This document shows positions 19,558 to 41,009 of a DNA stretch of 64,000 nt, piece by piece. Under the pieces are notes generated by a model that did no database searches, was not told where the DNA came from, and saw only the letters and a program-made list of their open reading frames with translations. The position numbers and the translations under genes were made by a program. Each line of letters begins with the position of its first letter. Position 1 is the first letter of the stretch. The stretch is from positions 47,311-111,310 of the forward strand of contig MU129027.1 of assembly GCA_014904985.1 (NCBI GenBank). Direction: 5' to 3'. Source of the DNA: Hydnum rufescens UP504. Taxonomy: Eukaryota; Basidiomycota; Agaricomycetes; Cantharellales; Hydnaceae.

Positions 19558-22233
19558 CATCCAAAGCACCTGCAGAACGACACCAGAAATCGACTAGGCA
19601 GCATACGGGGCGTGTTGAGAAGGTAAGCATAATCCTTCCCCTTGCACACAAGGGGCAGCTTTTAGGCTGCCCTTTGTGCAACTGCTTTAATTTCTTACTA
19701 ATAGTTCAAACCCATTTCATTATAGGGACTATGCATTCTAGCCTACCCACCCACACCCACCCCCCCTATGCCTCAAATGACAACATGATGACAATTCTAT
19801 CATTCATCGTGGATTTCAGAGTCTTGCCCAGTGGCCAGAGCCCCGCCAACTGGTACTAAATCTGCACCTGTACTGAAGTGCATGATTAATGCACTGAGTC
19901 ATGAGCCCATGCATACTGAACATATTGTGTGCATGGGCTATGTCTTTTTTAAGAGCTTTGCCTCTTAGATGGTGCACCCGGTGCCTGTAGGTGCCAGACA
20001 CACAATCTTTATTTTTTAAATTGATTTGTAGATACTCAGTGTTTTTAGTTAATTCTTTGTACACTAAGAATGGAAATATATCTAACATGTAAGCTAGTGT
20101 GAAAAAGAGAACAGCCCCACAGTGGGTTCATGGAGACTATTTCTTTTCAATGGGCACTGAGCACAAAGGGGGATGCAGCATGCTGACCGGGTATAGATTT
20201 GTTTTTAAATGGACAGTGAGCACAAGGGCGGATCCAGCCCAGGCACTATATCTGCTAGGCCTGCACAGCCTGCTAACCGGATACAGTCATGTAATTAAAT
20301 GGACAGTGAGCATGAGGGCAGATACAGCCTGGGTGCTATATCTGCTCAGCCCACACAGCCTGCTAACCAGATACAATTGTGGATTTAAATGGACGGTGAG
20401 CGTGAGGGGCAGATACAGCCCAGATGCTATATCCGCTAGGCCCACATGACCCACTAACCAGATACTAATAGTACTATTCCCAGTCATATTGTCCTAATTT
20501 TGTAGACCATATTAAGCATTATTAGAAGGATTAGACTAGAGAATGACTACTGCAGAATCCACATCACAGCTACTGGTACCATACCATGTTTGATGTAGGA
20601 AATACTACAGCATAAGGTGAATTGGGCACCCCAACAACTAGGCCAGATCACCTCCAACCGCACGAATGGATGGAACTCGAAATGGCATGTGCAGGTACTA
20701 GTGGATTGCAATGCCGAGCCATACATTCAGAGGTATGCTGGGATCAATACCGAGACAACTGAGACAGCAATGAGGATTCATACTCCAGCACTCGCAGGGG
20801 GCACTCATCACGCCATTGAAGACCTCGTACCACAGGACTGGGGGCAGTGTTAGTGGTGTATAAGCCCAGCAGGCACTCAGCTTCACCAAGGATCAGTAGA
20901 CTCATAGTGCATCCCCATTCCCCCCACTTCTCTTATCTTTGTCATACTTCTCTACATAACATGGTGGAAAGCTTCTCCCACTGGGAGTTTGGTGCTGCCC
21001 TGTATTTAGCTAACTTCATTGCTTACTTAATAGAGTAGCAGTAGTAGCTATTCCGGGCCGACCCGAATGCACCTTTTTCCCTCCACTCAGTCTGCCAATT
21101 GCAGTGTACTGGAACTGTACACCACAACCTCTGCACTGCATGACCCTGGGAATCCAACTCGTTCCCAAGGCTCATGGAGTTCCCTAATTCCCTTCCAACC
21201 ATGAGACCGGCCATTTCCAATCTAACATCTTTCCACGAGCCAACCTCTCTTACATCTAGCTTAAGGCATGACTGGAAGCCTAGTCCAGAACCCCTCCCTA
21301 TGCTTTTCATCATCCAATCCTTAATTCAGATACACCCAAATTAACACTTGTATCTATCCCCTCTTCACCCATAATCCCTTTGATACACATATTTGAATTG
21401 CATCTTCTCCTGTTCCCCCCCCCCCCTCCTCATTTTCTAAAAAGAATTACAAAAGAACAAATGATTTTCAGGACAAGTTTGACGCAAAAGGAAAGAGTCA
21501 TGAGGCCATCAAGAAATAGTTATAAAGGGCCCATCGAATACAGACCTTGTTAGCATCAGCCCCAGCCATGCCTATCCAGCAACTTTCACTTGCCTATCAC
21601 CATTTCAATCACATTGATGATGATCCTTTCATTGGCATCCATTCCTCCACTCCCATTTGCTATTCTCCTACACCTGAAAATTCATTTGAAGGGATCATTC
21701 TATCAAAAAGTATCAAGTGGATGAGATACATTGTCTGGGTACAAGATCACTATGCCCCCTACCAACAAAAGGACCTCAAAGTTGTCCTGGTAGTCACCTT
21801 ATGAATTCCAACTGGTGACAAGATACCTCCTCAAGTATTCCCAACCTCTGTTCTCAATCTGGAAGTAATAGACACTGTCCAGGGTGAGAGGTTTTCTCCA
21901 TGTGACAAAGACCATTTAATCAAACGAGAGCAGATATCTACCCAACAATCAGTCAAATCTATTGAGCGTGACATTTTACATTGCACAAGGCATCACAGTG
22001 GATGGAAGGATGGACTTGGTGGTTTCAAGAGTGGAAAAGTAGAAGGAATGAAGATGAAGTCTTTACTGAATATGGGTGGCAGAAGTAGGAATTCACAGTG
22101 CATTGCAAGGGACTGCAATCTAAAGTGTTCACCATCTGTGGAAGGAATAACTGTCTAGTATCTGAAAACACGAGTTTGGAAGTGCTCTGACCTTAGACCT
22201 TGATCAATGATCTGTTGGAGTGTTTAGGACAAC
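19558..22233. repeat. tandem duplication, unit 2 (2.68 kb)
   Basis: This is the second copy of 16,882-19,546. It carries one B hairpin (19,643-19,680), the 90-bp repeats (20,170-20,475), the pol tail remnant (20,617 to about 21,010, with a frameshift at about 20,850 from one missing G), the LTR-like end (about 21,025-21,365) and the 85-residue ORF (21,547-21,804, identical translation). It ends at AGGACAACC, 22,233. Confidence 0.9.
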
Positions 22234-23160
22234 CTTATCTTGCTACTGCCCAAAGATATCAAGGAAACTCAGTTGAAATGACTTCATTCAATGAACAAAA
22301 TAAAAAGTTTTCTACATGTCAAAAAATATGCTTATGTAACCAAGATTTGTAATCAAAAACCCAGACTCAAAAGTATGACTAAGCAATTAGTATGACTAAG
22401 CAAAAGATATGACTCAGCCTGATTAGTCATCCAAATGTCCCACAACTGCACCATTCCAAACATCACACAGACTTTGGTGCAGAAAAGTACACAGACATCC
22501 AAAAATACATATAAGGAATCAAGTTTTGTAGTTTTAGGTAGCTTTTAGATAAGACTCCCCTCAAAACAAAGTAGTTACAGACAAGAAATTCAAGTGGCCT
22601 AGTGACTGAAAGGCATACTCAGAGCAACAATGAGAAGTTGTAGATAGTTGTAGGACCCTCAGTGTAGGTGTTGCTAGACATCTAAGCCCTGAATCATATG
22701 ATAATAGGTTCAAGCCCATAAAAAGTTTTAAAATCAGAAATAGCTTCTAAGTTTCAATTCAACAATTGTGATACAAGTAGTCCAGCTAGAGTCAGAAACA
22801 TTATGTCATATCAGAGTCATCCATATCATTTCTATACCTAGTAAGTCAATCAACCCATTGAGACTAACCTGAGCCCCTCCCATACCTTTTCATTCCCAAT
22901 CCCTATAACCTTAGCCAACATCTGGTGGTGTTAGTAATTTCTGCAGAGCTACAAAGCATCTTCTACAGTGCAAGCTTCCCAAGAAAGTTCACTTCAGAGA
23001 TTGTATGAGGTTCCTGAGGGATCAGGGCATGCTTTCCTAATGGGACCAGACATTTGGATGCTGAGCTGGCAGTATCAATAGATGGGGGTGGGATCTAGTT
23101 TTAAAAAACAGATTACTACCTGCCTCCCCTTCATTCCTAATGCAAGGGAGAAATAGAAGA
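22234..23160. other. no gene seen; decayed repeat-like sequence
   Basis: No ORF above 60 residues with coding character was found. Short repeated phrases such as TATGACTAAGCAA (about 22,373 and 22,391) are present. It is most likely old transposon sequence. Confidence 0.5.
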
Positions 23161-23164
23161 GACA

Positions 23165-23700
23165 TACGTCTTTGTTGTGTTGCTCATATGTCAGCTTGGC
23201 CATATTCATGATATCAACTAAGCATTTATCAATTGATCCCAGATCATGGTTCACAGGGCAGTGGGTAAAAGCAGATCAAACTATGTCAGGGATCTTGGTT
23301 ATGGTGCTGCCAGTTCCCCAGAAGACAGATCCATTGATGTGCTGTGCATCTCTGATCAATGACAATTGGGCAACCTTCCAAGTGCTCTTGAAAGTCTCAG
23401 CAGAGAAGTTTTTGACTGCTGCTTCAGTGGTGTGTCAGTCCCCAATGGCTGCCTTCACGAAGTCTTTGAATGCTGGGCCAAAGTGGAGATCATCTACAAG
23501 AAACTCATCAAAGTTGTTGACTCCAAAGAATTGTCACCATTCTTCATATGATGTAAGCACTGTGGTCCTGAGGTAGTCATGCTCAGAAGCAATTGCACCG
23601 ATGTTGGGAAGGCATTCAAGTAGAATCTGAAGGTATCGTAGGTGCACTGCACACCATTGATCACTATGAGGTTCTCCACCAAGGTAGGTTTCATACAAAA
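23165..23700 (-). pseudogene. decayed ORF, probable retroelement fragment
   Basis: On the minus strand, coding-like peptide pieces can be followed across frames, for example FDEFLVDDLHFGPAFKDF, ETFKSTWKVAQLSLIRDA and CPVNHDLGSIDKCLVDIMN. Stops interrupt every frame. Composition and piecewise conservation suggest a broken transposon gag-like or host-like gene. I do not recognise the family. Confidence 0.35.
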
Positions 23701-23839
23701 TCAAGAGTTGATCAGCTTTTTGGTACTTGGGGGGTCCAAATTGATGGTGATGAGCTGACCATCATGGGGTCAGGCAGTATTTTGATGGAGTGGGTCCTAC
23801 AAGATGTAACATGTGAATAGAATGGGAAAGAGATAATGG

Positions 23840-24170
23840 GAAACTCACTGAGCCTCCATCAGAAAGAAATAAAGGTTGAGTAGGTGGCCCCAGTGGGTCA
23901 ATGTCAATATCATTGCCAGAAGACAAGGTGCCATCATGAACCTTGTCAGGGGCAGTGTCTCCATGGCCAGGCTCATCCCTGGATTCCCAATCATCCATGT
24001 GTCTGTGTTCATCCTCACATCCATGGTTGTTCTTCAGTCTGCATTCATCCTCATGTCTACTTTCATCCCGAAGCCCACGTTCATGCTCAAGTCTGCATTC
24101 AAGTCCACATTCACCCTTATGTTGGCATCTGGGCCATGCCCATGAGTTTGAATGGGCCATACCCTAGCAG
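23840..24170. repeat. low-complexity CATCC/TCATC-rich tract
   Basis: There are many imperfect repeats of CATTCATCCTC, CACATTCA and CATCC. All frames are open but give His/Ser/Pro- or Asp/Glu/His/Arg-rich peptides. This is a degenerate simple repeat, not a gene. Confidence 0.6.
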
Positions 24171-24548
24171 CAGATGATGTCCCTTGACTCTTCAGACCCT
24201 TGCCTCAACCCTGAGCAGCCTCAGCCTGGATGTACTCAGTGCTTTTGACTGCTTTCTGAGTTTTTTGGATTTTTTGTGGTGCCCACATGTGCTAAAAACC
24301 AAAAAAAGGTCAATGCTTTGGCCAACTGAACAGGAAAACATGTACATCAGGTGCTGTCTCACCACTAGACATCTCTGACTGGTTCCCATGGGGACCCTGA
24401 TGTGGTGATGTGCCCTACAGACATAAATATGTTAGGATTGCAATTAAGGAGAATTGAAAAGTGCTCATACAAGTGCCCTTGACTGTTTCTTATCACTAGC
24501 CAGTGCTCCTATTGGCCCAGGATTGCCAGACATTGTGGTACTGGACTG

Positions 24549-24640
24549 TTCATCAGGAAAATCCACTTTGCTTCCGAAGGCTTCAAAGGCTTCAGAAGTC
24601 TTCTGAAGCCTTTGGAAGCAAAGTCTTTTTCCTGATGTTG
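24549..24640. repeat. MITE-like inverted repeat
   Basis: The left arm CATCAGGAAAA ... CTTTGCTTCC ... GGCTTCAGAA is matched on the right by its reverse complement TTCTGAAGCC ... GGAAGCAAAG ... TTTTTCCTGATG, with almost no loop. Arms are about 40 bp with one small indel. It could be a miniature foldback element or the remnant of a longer one. Confidence 0.7.
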
Positions 24641-26498
24641 AACAAAGAAAACACCAGCTATCTCCGACCATGGAAAATAGCTTGTGTCATACATGAGATT
24701 GTAAGGCCATGATGATATATTGAGCAGAAGAGGGCAAAGGAGTGTGAAGCTGAACCTTGTTTCAATGGCAGAAGTAAGCAAAGTCTGTTGGTCAGAGGTG
24801 CACCTTCAAGTTTACTTAGCTAGTAATATGTAGACTAGAGGAAACCATGATTACCATAGTGGTGAATATTGCCTTGAACAACCAGATGATGTCATGTGCT
24901 GATAGTAGTCACAGTGGCAGTGAAGTAAAAGTCTTCAGTCAGTCCAGGTCCCCATCCCATTCTACTTCTCACTCACTTCTCAGATGAATATGAAAATGAT
25001 GGCTGTGCACAGACCCAGACAGAGAGATGAGCACCCAGTTCAAAGAATTAGCAGTAGGGGGTAGGGGGTTGGACAACAGAGTCTTGTTGGAGGTGTGGGA
25101 TCACCAACAGCAGGTGACTTGAGGTGTGAGTGAACCTCAGTGAGGTCTTGGTGACCCCAGGTAAGGGTGTGGGTGAACCCAGATGAGATCCTGGATACAA
25201 TCAGGTTCACTGCCACCTACTGGAAGCTAACATGGGCTTCCCCAGAGCTAGATCAGGGCTTCCCAAGGCCACTTTGGGCTTACCCAGACATGGTGAGCCC
25301 AGAGCTTCTCAGGGGCTACTGCCCCCAAACCCCCAGGATTTTTCAGGTGGACCCAGGGCTAAAAAATAAGCCCTGGTGAGCCCAATTTTCCAAGCCTGAA
25401 AGCAAGAGTAACCCAGGGAAACTCATGTATACTAGAGCTATTTAGCTAAGATGTGCCTATAGGGAATTACCTAGCTAACTAGCTACTGACATGTGATTGC
25501 CTCAGGTGTCCCACACTCCAAGAGCCCAAAGTACATGCTGTAAGCCAATTCTGGGTTCTTTTGAGGCTTAGGCTTCAGTGCTGCCCAAATTCTAAGCCAG
25601 GTGCCCTGGATTGTTGTTATGTAAGACACCAGGGTTGGTGAGAATTCAATGTCCTTTGGACTTCTCTGCCCACACACAGTAAGAGACACAGAGCTCATCT
25701 CATCCAGCATTGGTGAGGGGTTTCAGTCCGCAGAGTGGACATCATAACTCGAGCCTATCTTGTGTTATGCTAGCAAAAACTAGCCCAGAATGGCTGCCAC
25801 CCTTGCATTTTTTGTGTCACATGTCACAGAGGACCCCATAGCAAGTGCCGACATTCAAAATCACTTTCATAGAGTTATGATGTGTCCCAGGGGTGCCTGA
25901 GCCTAATACAAAGTGATCATATAGAATCCATTCAATCTTAGTCAGTCAAAGAAGAGGTGGGGTGGTAGAGTGTAGTGACACCCCCCCTCTGAAAAAGCCA
26001 GAATCAAAGTAAGGGGGGGTGCTAGGTGAAAATGTAATGCCAGGGGGTGCCGAATAGGATTATCCTCATAAAAATATAATCATAATATTACACTTCTTGT
26101 ACCACCCCCTCATCAAGGTAGCCCCTGAATTCTGCGTCTCTGCAGCAACCGGATAGGACATGATCAGGGGTGCCCTCCAACAGGATGTTGGGTCTCGGGT
26201 AAAAGGTAGGCTCGTCGCCAGCCTCTAGGAGCAAACGAAGGAACGACGGAATCACCCATAAGAGGCTGGTGCATTTACCTTGTGTAAATACTGCTTCCCT
26301 GGCAATGCAAGCTTCGGGATGCACCCCCGATGGGAAGCTTAGATGCAGGGAAAACGAGCATTATTGATGACAAGGAACAAGGACTCGAGAGACACTCAAA
26401 AAGGCGGTGCTCATGCGCGACATCCGTCCTATTGTATTGTTATTGTGTAACAACATTTGGTGAAGGAAAGATCAGGAATCATTGAGCAATCGATGATG
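24641..26498. other. no gene seen; transition from transposon nest to host genes
   Basis: The part to about 26,060 has short repetitive phrases (GAGCCCAGGGCTTCCC-like near 25,200-25,380; TAGCTA runs near 25,440-25,490) and no coding-like frame. At 26,067 a 30-bp AT-rich motif occurs that is repeated at 38,224. Between 26,100 and 26,498 the sequence looks like an ordinary 3' intergenic region of the ATR-like gene. Confidence 0.5.
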
Positions 26499-35337
<8,839 letters not shown>

Positions 35338-35948
35338 AGCTACACACACACCCCGTGTGTAAAAGATGATGCGTCTATTTCGCTGGCGCGTCCGGGCAGG
35401 CGGGCGCGTCGTTGTCGAGACGAAACCTACAGGAGAGATAGAGAATTGTCGGCGTTCAACGCTTATCGAACGTGTGTTCTCGCATTCACAGCAGGTGCTT
35501 CCCGTCGCGTGTTTTAGGTTCGGAAAGGGAAAGCACGGCTGGAGGAAGACGATGGCAAAGACGTTATTACCGAGATACTCACGGCATATTTCGTGCACGA
35601 ACTATGCGAATACTTACGGTCGCAAAAAACTGTCCGTAGCTCGGATTCAGGCGTTCTAGCACGCGGCCTGCGTGTTATTTGTCCCGTATTATTCTGGCGA
35701 ACAGCCACTGACGGAATTTGGATCCGTCCGCGTCGTGTTGCCGCGACTCGGCTTGGCCTGGCTTGGACTTGACTTCGGGGGTCTGTGAGATTTCCGAATG
35801 ACTTGAATTAGCGACGTGATGTCACCAATTTGCAGAGCTGTGGAGCAGCTTTAAAGCATGATGTCAGTCTTGGAGCTCATTTGTGACAACCCAGACCTCT
35901 GGTAAGAGGGTCTGGTTACAAGACCACCTCAGTCCTCTGACCCTCAAG
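35338..35948. other. intergenic region between divergent MEC1 and FAD oxidase genes
   Basis: It holds the two 5' flanks. No further gene is supported. Open frames here are shadows or 5' extensions without coding character. Confidence 0.5.
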
Positions 35949-38083
35949 ATGTTCACATTTGCAGTCTTCATTTGTCTCATTCCCCTTGGATTCTGTAAAC
36001 CTCTCCAGACCCGCGATTCACAGTCATTGTTCAATGTTACCTGCCACCACATTGCGAGGGTGATCTCTTCCGCATCTGCAGTGTATTATCCCGGTACACT
36101 CAGAATTTTCTGCATTGGCTCAATTTTTTGAAGTGTGAACACTCGTTAAACCTGTAGGCTCTCCCCAATTCATCAGTGATATCGAACATTGGGCTCCATC
36201 CAGCACTCAAGTCTCCGCATGTTCGGTCGAGCCTGGTACAGTTAAAGATGTCGCTGCTATCGTCAGTGACCCGGCTAGATGGGATGGACTAGATATTCGA
36301 TTACTCATTCGCGTTCTGACTAGGTCAACGTCCTCGCTCGATCAACGACGCCATTTTCAGTGAGATTAATCTAGTCGTCCTTGCTTATAAGACGGAGTAT
36401 ACCAATGCACATCTTCTTAGATTCAATCTGGCGGACATGCCACCTCAGTGGGCTTCAGCTCTACTCTCGGTGTCGCAATCAATCTTGTCAGGCTCAATTC
36501 CATGGCGTACGATCCAACGTCCCGTACCGTCACCATCGGCACCGGTCAGACTTGGTCCGACCTTTTCCAGAAACTGGAACCACTCGAGTTGAATGTTGCA
36601 GGGGGGCGCATGGGTGGTGTTGGTGTTGGCGGTCTCGCCCTTGGGGGAGGTGTGTTTAGTTTTCTCCGCGATCCATAACATCAATGACAAGCAACATCCC
36701 TCAGGGTATTCTTGGTTGAGTAACCGGTAAGAAATAGCCACTCCCCGTGAGCAATGGATCGTAAACTAACGCGAAGTCCTGTCAAGTCATGGTCTGACCA
36801 TCGACACCATAACGGCCCTTGAGCTCGTGCTGCCTAATAGCACTGTTGTCCATGTCACCCCCTCTTCGGCACCGGAGCTCTTCTTTGGGTTAAGGGTATG
36901 TGGCTATTCGACTCGCCGTTTATTAGTCAGTATTCACAAAAATATATGACACAGGGGGGATTCAACAACTTCGTAAGATTCACCCAGCGGCCTATGCCGT
37001 AACGAAGTGTTAAAGAAATTCCCTCAGGGTATTGTTACCAAGATTACCATGCGAGCTTACAAACAGGGCCCTGTCTGGGTTCGTGTTCTAGGATTGATTA
37101 CTTCTTTCCTATCTTCAACGAGCACTCTTTATAGGGTGGTGTTCTCTCTTTCGATGCCGACAAGGTCGAGGCAGTAAATGCAGCGCTGGCGAAATTCTCT
37201 GCAAGCAACACTGATCCGGATGGAAATTGCCTCTTCAACTTCTTTTGGTCAAATGGGGTTCTAATAGCAGGCACTCTCCAACTATTCTACAATGGTCCCG
37301 AGCCTCCTTCTGGTCTGTTTTCGGAATTCCTTTCCATTCCGCACACCTCGAAAGACCTCGGGACAAGAAGTTTCTTGAATTTTACCAAAGCTCTATCCGT
37401 GGTGAATCCCCTGAAACCTACCCATCTTCGGTATTTGATCCATCTCATTCCCTTCTCATTGTATTCACCCTTCTGCTCCGAAGGGTGGCGTTCAGCTCCG
37501 TGTCAATGCCTCATATCGCCGTTCCTGTCCTGAAAGATATAATACAACAGGGACAGGTAAAATTGATTTCTCTTCTCGACGCCCTTCATCCTCCACTAAA
37601 CATCATATTCTCCCAATTTTCAAGTATTACAGCCGTCCTGGAGTATTTTCAACTCAGCCCTTCGTCTCTTTCGCCGTCGAACCTTTCTATTGGAAATCTA
37701 TGGTTCGGCCCCGAGATGACGCCGCGTATCCTCACGACGTGTTCGTGAACCCGCTTAATCTCTTCTTTGGCTGGCCCAACGCTACGGAGGATGCCGCTGC
37801 ATCTTCTGCGATCAAGGGGGCTGGTGCTAATATCACCCAGGCATTGATCAACAACGGACAAGATCTCACGGGCACTGTTCTGTATCCCAATTACGCACTT
37901 GGGGATGCCACGATCGAGTCTCTGTACGGTGCGAACGTCCCTGCGCTCAAGGCACTTCGATCGAAGTACGATCCAAAGGGGTGAGTACATGCATTGATGA
38001 ATATATGGGAGTCTCTCAGGTCTAAATGAACTGGTATCCTGCGTAGGGTATTCTTACGAACCGGAGGGTACAAGTTCATCTAA
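35949..38083 (+). CDS. secreted FAD-linked oxidase (berberine-bridge-enzyme-like)
   Basis: This is a FAD-binding oxidoreductase of the BBE-like/FAD_binding_4 family, predicted extracellular. The start MFTFAVFICLIPLGFCKPLQ is a signal peptide. Spliced exons then read SPQFISDIEHWAPSS, VNVLARSTTPFS, SGGHATSVGFSS (with the His that usually binds FAD covalently), GGRMGGVGVGGLALGGG, YSWLSNRHGLTIDTI, APELFFGLRGGFNNFGIVT and, at the C-terminus, NYALGDATIESLYG and KYDPKGVFLRTGGYKFI. At least eight introns are needed, including two bordering micro-exons of 22 nt (36,705-36,726) and 18 nt (36,955-36,972). The segment 37,260-37,640 is hard to splice and may contain an error or an extra intron. The substrate is unknown; related enzymes oxidise sugars, alkaloids or phenolics. 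Confidence 0.9.
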
Positions 38084-38452
38084 TAAATCGTCGAGTCAGT
38101 ACCCATTGGTCCTTTCTTATCACCCATATGTATATCGTTATGCGTTACGATGCTGCCTTGGGTGATCCTTTTCACCCGCTTTACTCCTTGGACAATTTCA
38201 TTGAGAGTGGAGAATCCTCCCTTCATAAAAATATGATTACAATATTACACTTCGTGGCCTAAAGTCAGACTCGACCGACCGGCTCATTGACAGCCTCCAC
38301 GGAGCTACGTCGGCGAGGAGAACCGTCACTGCTATTTTTGGAGATTTCTTTATGCCCCTTTCCAGAGTGCTTTGAAATGGTGTGCGTTACAGGTGTGGAG
38401 CAACATACAGGGATATACTGGCAACGATACACTACAGGATTGGATGGATGGA
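38084..38452. other. 3'-3' intergenic region between the oxidase and SSADH genes
   Basis: The two genes converge here. A 30-bp AT-rich motif at 38,224-38,253 matches 26,067-26,096 with three mismatches. No gene is seen. Confidence 0.5.
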
Positions 38453-41009
38453 TCAAACACCTCCGAAAGCGATATACTTTACATTCTGATATTCTTCAAT
38501 ACCGTGAGGGCCCCCCTCGCGCCCAAGGCCCGATTCCTGAGCAAACGAAAATGGGGACTTCTCAGAATTTGCCAGAGATGAAAAAATTGAAAGAAAACCG
38601 ACCTTGACACCTCCAAATGGAATCACATTCATGGAGATTACGCCCGTGTTAGTTCCCACCATACCTACCTCAAGAGCTTCTGCCACTCTCCACACCCGAC
38701 CAACATCGCGGCTGTAAAAGTAACCTGCAAGACCAAAATCCGTATCATTTGCCAATCGGATGACTTCTTCCTCGGTCTCGAACTTGATGAGACCGCAGAG
38801 GGGACCAAAGGTTTCCTCTCGGGCAAGGAGTGAATGGGGCGACACATCCGTGAGAAGAGTGGGCACAAAGAAGTTGCCAGCCAAAGGCTTTCCACCTGCA
38901 AGCACTTGCGCTCCATTCGCTAGTGCATCTTGAAGATGGAGCTCCACTTTCTCCACGGCACGGCGGTGAATGAGAGGGCCATGAGTCCTGCGGGGAAATA
39001 TGGAAACATCAAGGCAAGTCGTCGTTTTATCGCAACATGATATACTAACGTATCCTTATCTAGCCCATTGCCAACCTAATAGCGATTGAACTAGGTGACT
39101 TGGTAGGCACACACTACAGGAAACGATCTATACCTTAAACTTATCGACCCGCTGTGCCAGCTTGGAAGCAAAGTCGGCATATACACCGGACTGGACGTAA
39201 ACTCGATTTGCACAAACGCACGTCTGTCCAGACTGGCGGAATTTAGACGCGATTGCACCATTGACGGCGGCGTCAATGTCAGCGTCGTCGAAAACTATGA
39301 ACGGTGCGTTCCCCCCAGCTTCAATGGACACCCTAAATCAGGAAGATTATTCAACTATTCGCTGAGGGGATGGGTAGACGATTTACTTTTTCAATGTACC
39401 GGCGGCTTGTTTGGCGATGATTTTCGCGACGGGTGTGGAACCGGTGAAGGAGACCTTCTTGACGATCTTATTTTCACACATCTCGCGCCCGACTTCCTTG
39501 ATGTTCTTTTCGGTCGTGACAATGTTGATCACGCCGTCAGGAACACCCGCCCTGCGTGCAAGCTTTATAATACAATCTGCTCAGTGAATTGCGGTTCGAA
39601 TAAACGGAGGAGGTTAAGCAAACCTCGGCCAGCGCGAGCGCACTAAAAGGCGTTTCTGATGGTGGCTATATATATATGATTGAAGCATATTTCGCCCGTA
39701 CAATCCAAGGGGGAAATACCTTGACTACTACAACGCAGCCAGCAGCCAAAGCCGGCCCAACTTTGCGCGTGATCATTGCGGATGCTGAATGGTAGCGACC
39801 CAGAGAATTCATAAGCCATACGAACGAGCGGAAGATACGTGGACTAACGGAAGTTCCATGGAGTAAGGATCGAGCTAGGCATGCACCAGACATTAAAATC
39901 GGTTGTTTGGGAGGTAGCGAAAAGTTCTCTGGCTCACCATACACCTATTTTGGAGCACGTTCATCGTCAGAGTCGCGCGGGAAACGTAAAACCCAAGCTC
40001 ACCAACGGGCTGTTTAACAACGACGTTCCGGAGTCCAGGAACCGGCGATGGAATAGTCTCTTTTCTCTCCACAAATCAGGATGTAACACAACTCTTGGTG
40101 CTGTTGCCTACCTCCATATGATCGCAAAGATTCTTCCGCTATAAGGGAAAATGAAGTCAGTGAATCAGCCAAAGCAATATTGAGATGGCACAACCGAACC
40201 ACTTTAATGAAAAAGAGTATGAGCTGATCAGGACCACAGAAAGTCGGTTTGAAACTTCGAACTAACCTCAATGAAAGACGCGCTGTACCTACTTTCACCC
40301 TGAGATCAATCATGATAAATCAGAGAAAGTGCCAAGAAGGGTATTGTAGGCCTGACTATAGCCTCTGGAAGCGTCTTTCCATTCTCGAGAGTCTAATTTG
40401 GGCAGTTGTTAGTACAGGAAGGCATTCAAGGGCGAATGGGCATGTGTACCATGATTCGGCCAAGGTCGTCTTCGTGTTGGCTCATGAGGGCGAATAGCTT
40501 CATTAGGATATCGTGACGATGCTGCAGAAAAATAAGTGTCCGATACGTTGCTGTTATGAGTATGATGGTATACCTTGGCTGTAGTCTTGGACCATGACTT
40601 GAATGCGACTGCCGCAGCATCTATGGCTTCTCTTGTCTCGAATATTCCCATGTCCGGGATTTCGCCCAAAACTTCATCGGTGGCGGGGTCTACGCTAGGC
40701 ATAATTATATCGTAATTATGTCACAGCGCATTTGAACTCACTTGTCACCTTGAACTTTGATCCATCTTTAGCATCAACCCATTTCCCGCCTATCAGACCG
40801 TAGTTTTTGATAAGACTACTGTCTTTAAGAGAGAACTGTGCTAAGTGGTTAGCGATGCACAAACGAGGACCCTTCATAGAACTCACAAGGCTAGCACTCG
40901 CACTGGTGCTGCTAAACCTAGGAGCTATCATTGGAGAAAGACACTTTGGAATAAGTGATTTGGGAGCTGTCACTCTCAAGCTTCGTGGTAAGAGACTTAT
41001 TGTCGGCAT
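38453..41009 (-). CDS. UGA2: succinate-semialdehyde dehydrogenase (aldehyde dehydrogenase family)
   Basis: It oxidises succinate semialdehyde to succinate, the last step of GABA catabolism. The start [20 protein letters not shown] is Arg/Ser-rich like a mitochondrial presequence. The fold begins [19 protein letters not shown] and [17 protein letters not shown]. Catalytic Glu is in [19 protein letters not shown] and catalytic Cys in [16 protein letters not shown]; the CVCANR form is typical of SSADH. The end reads [50 protein letters not shown] and [16 protein letters not shown]. About eight introns are present. The last frame ends at a TGA at 38,455-38,453. The gene converges with the oxidase gene. 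The family call is very secure; SSADH specificity comes from motifs only. Confidence 0.92.

Noticed and set aside
23876..24177. His- or Ser-rich protein of 74-132 residues
   Set aside because: All frames and both strands are open in a CATCC/TCATC repeat tract. This is simple-sequence DNA.
35949..41009. Secondary-metabolite cluster around the FAD oxidase and aldehyde dehydrogenase
   Set aside because: No backbone synthase, transporter or regulator is nearby, and the dehydrogenase has SSADH motifs and a mitochondrial-type start. The neighbours are housekeeping genes.
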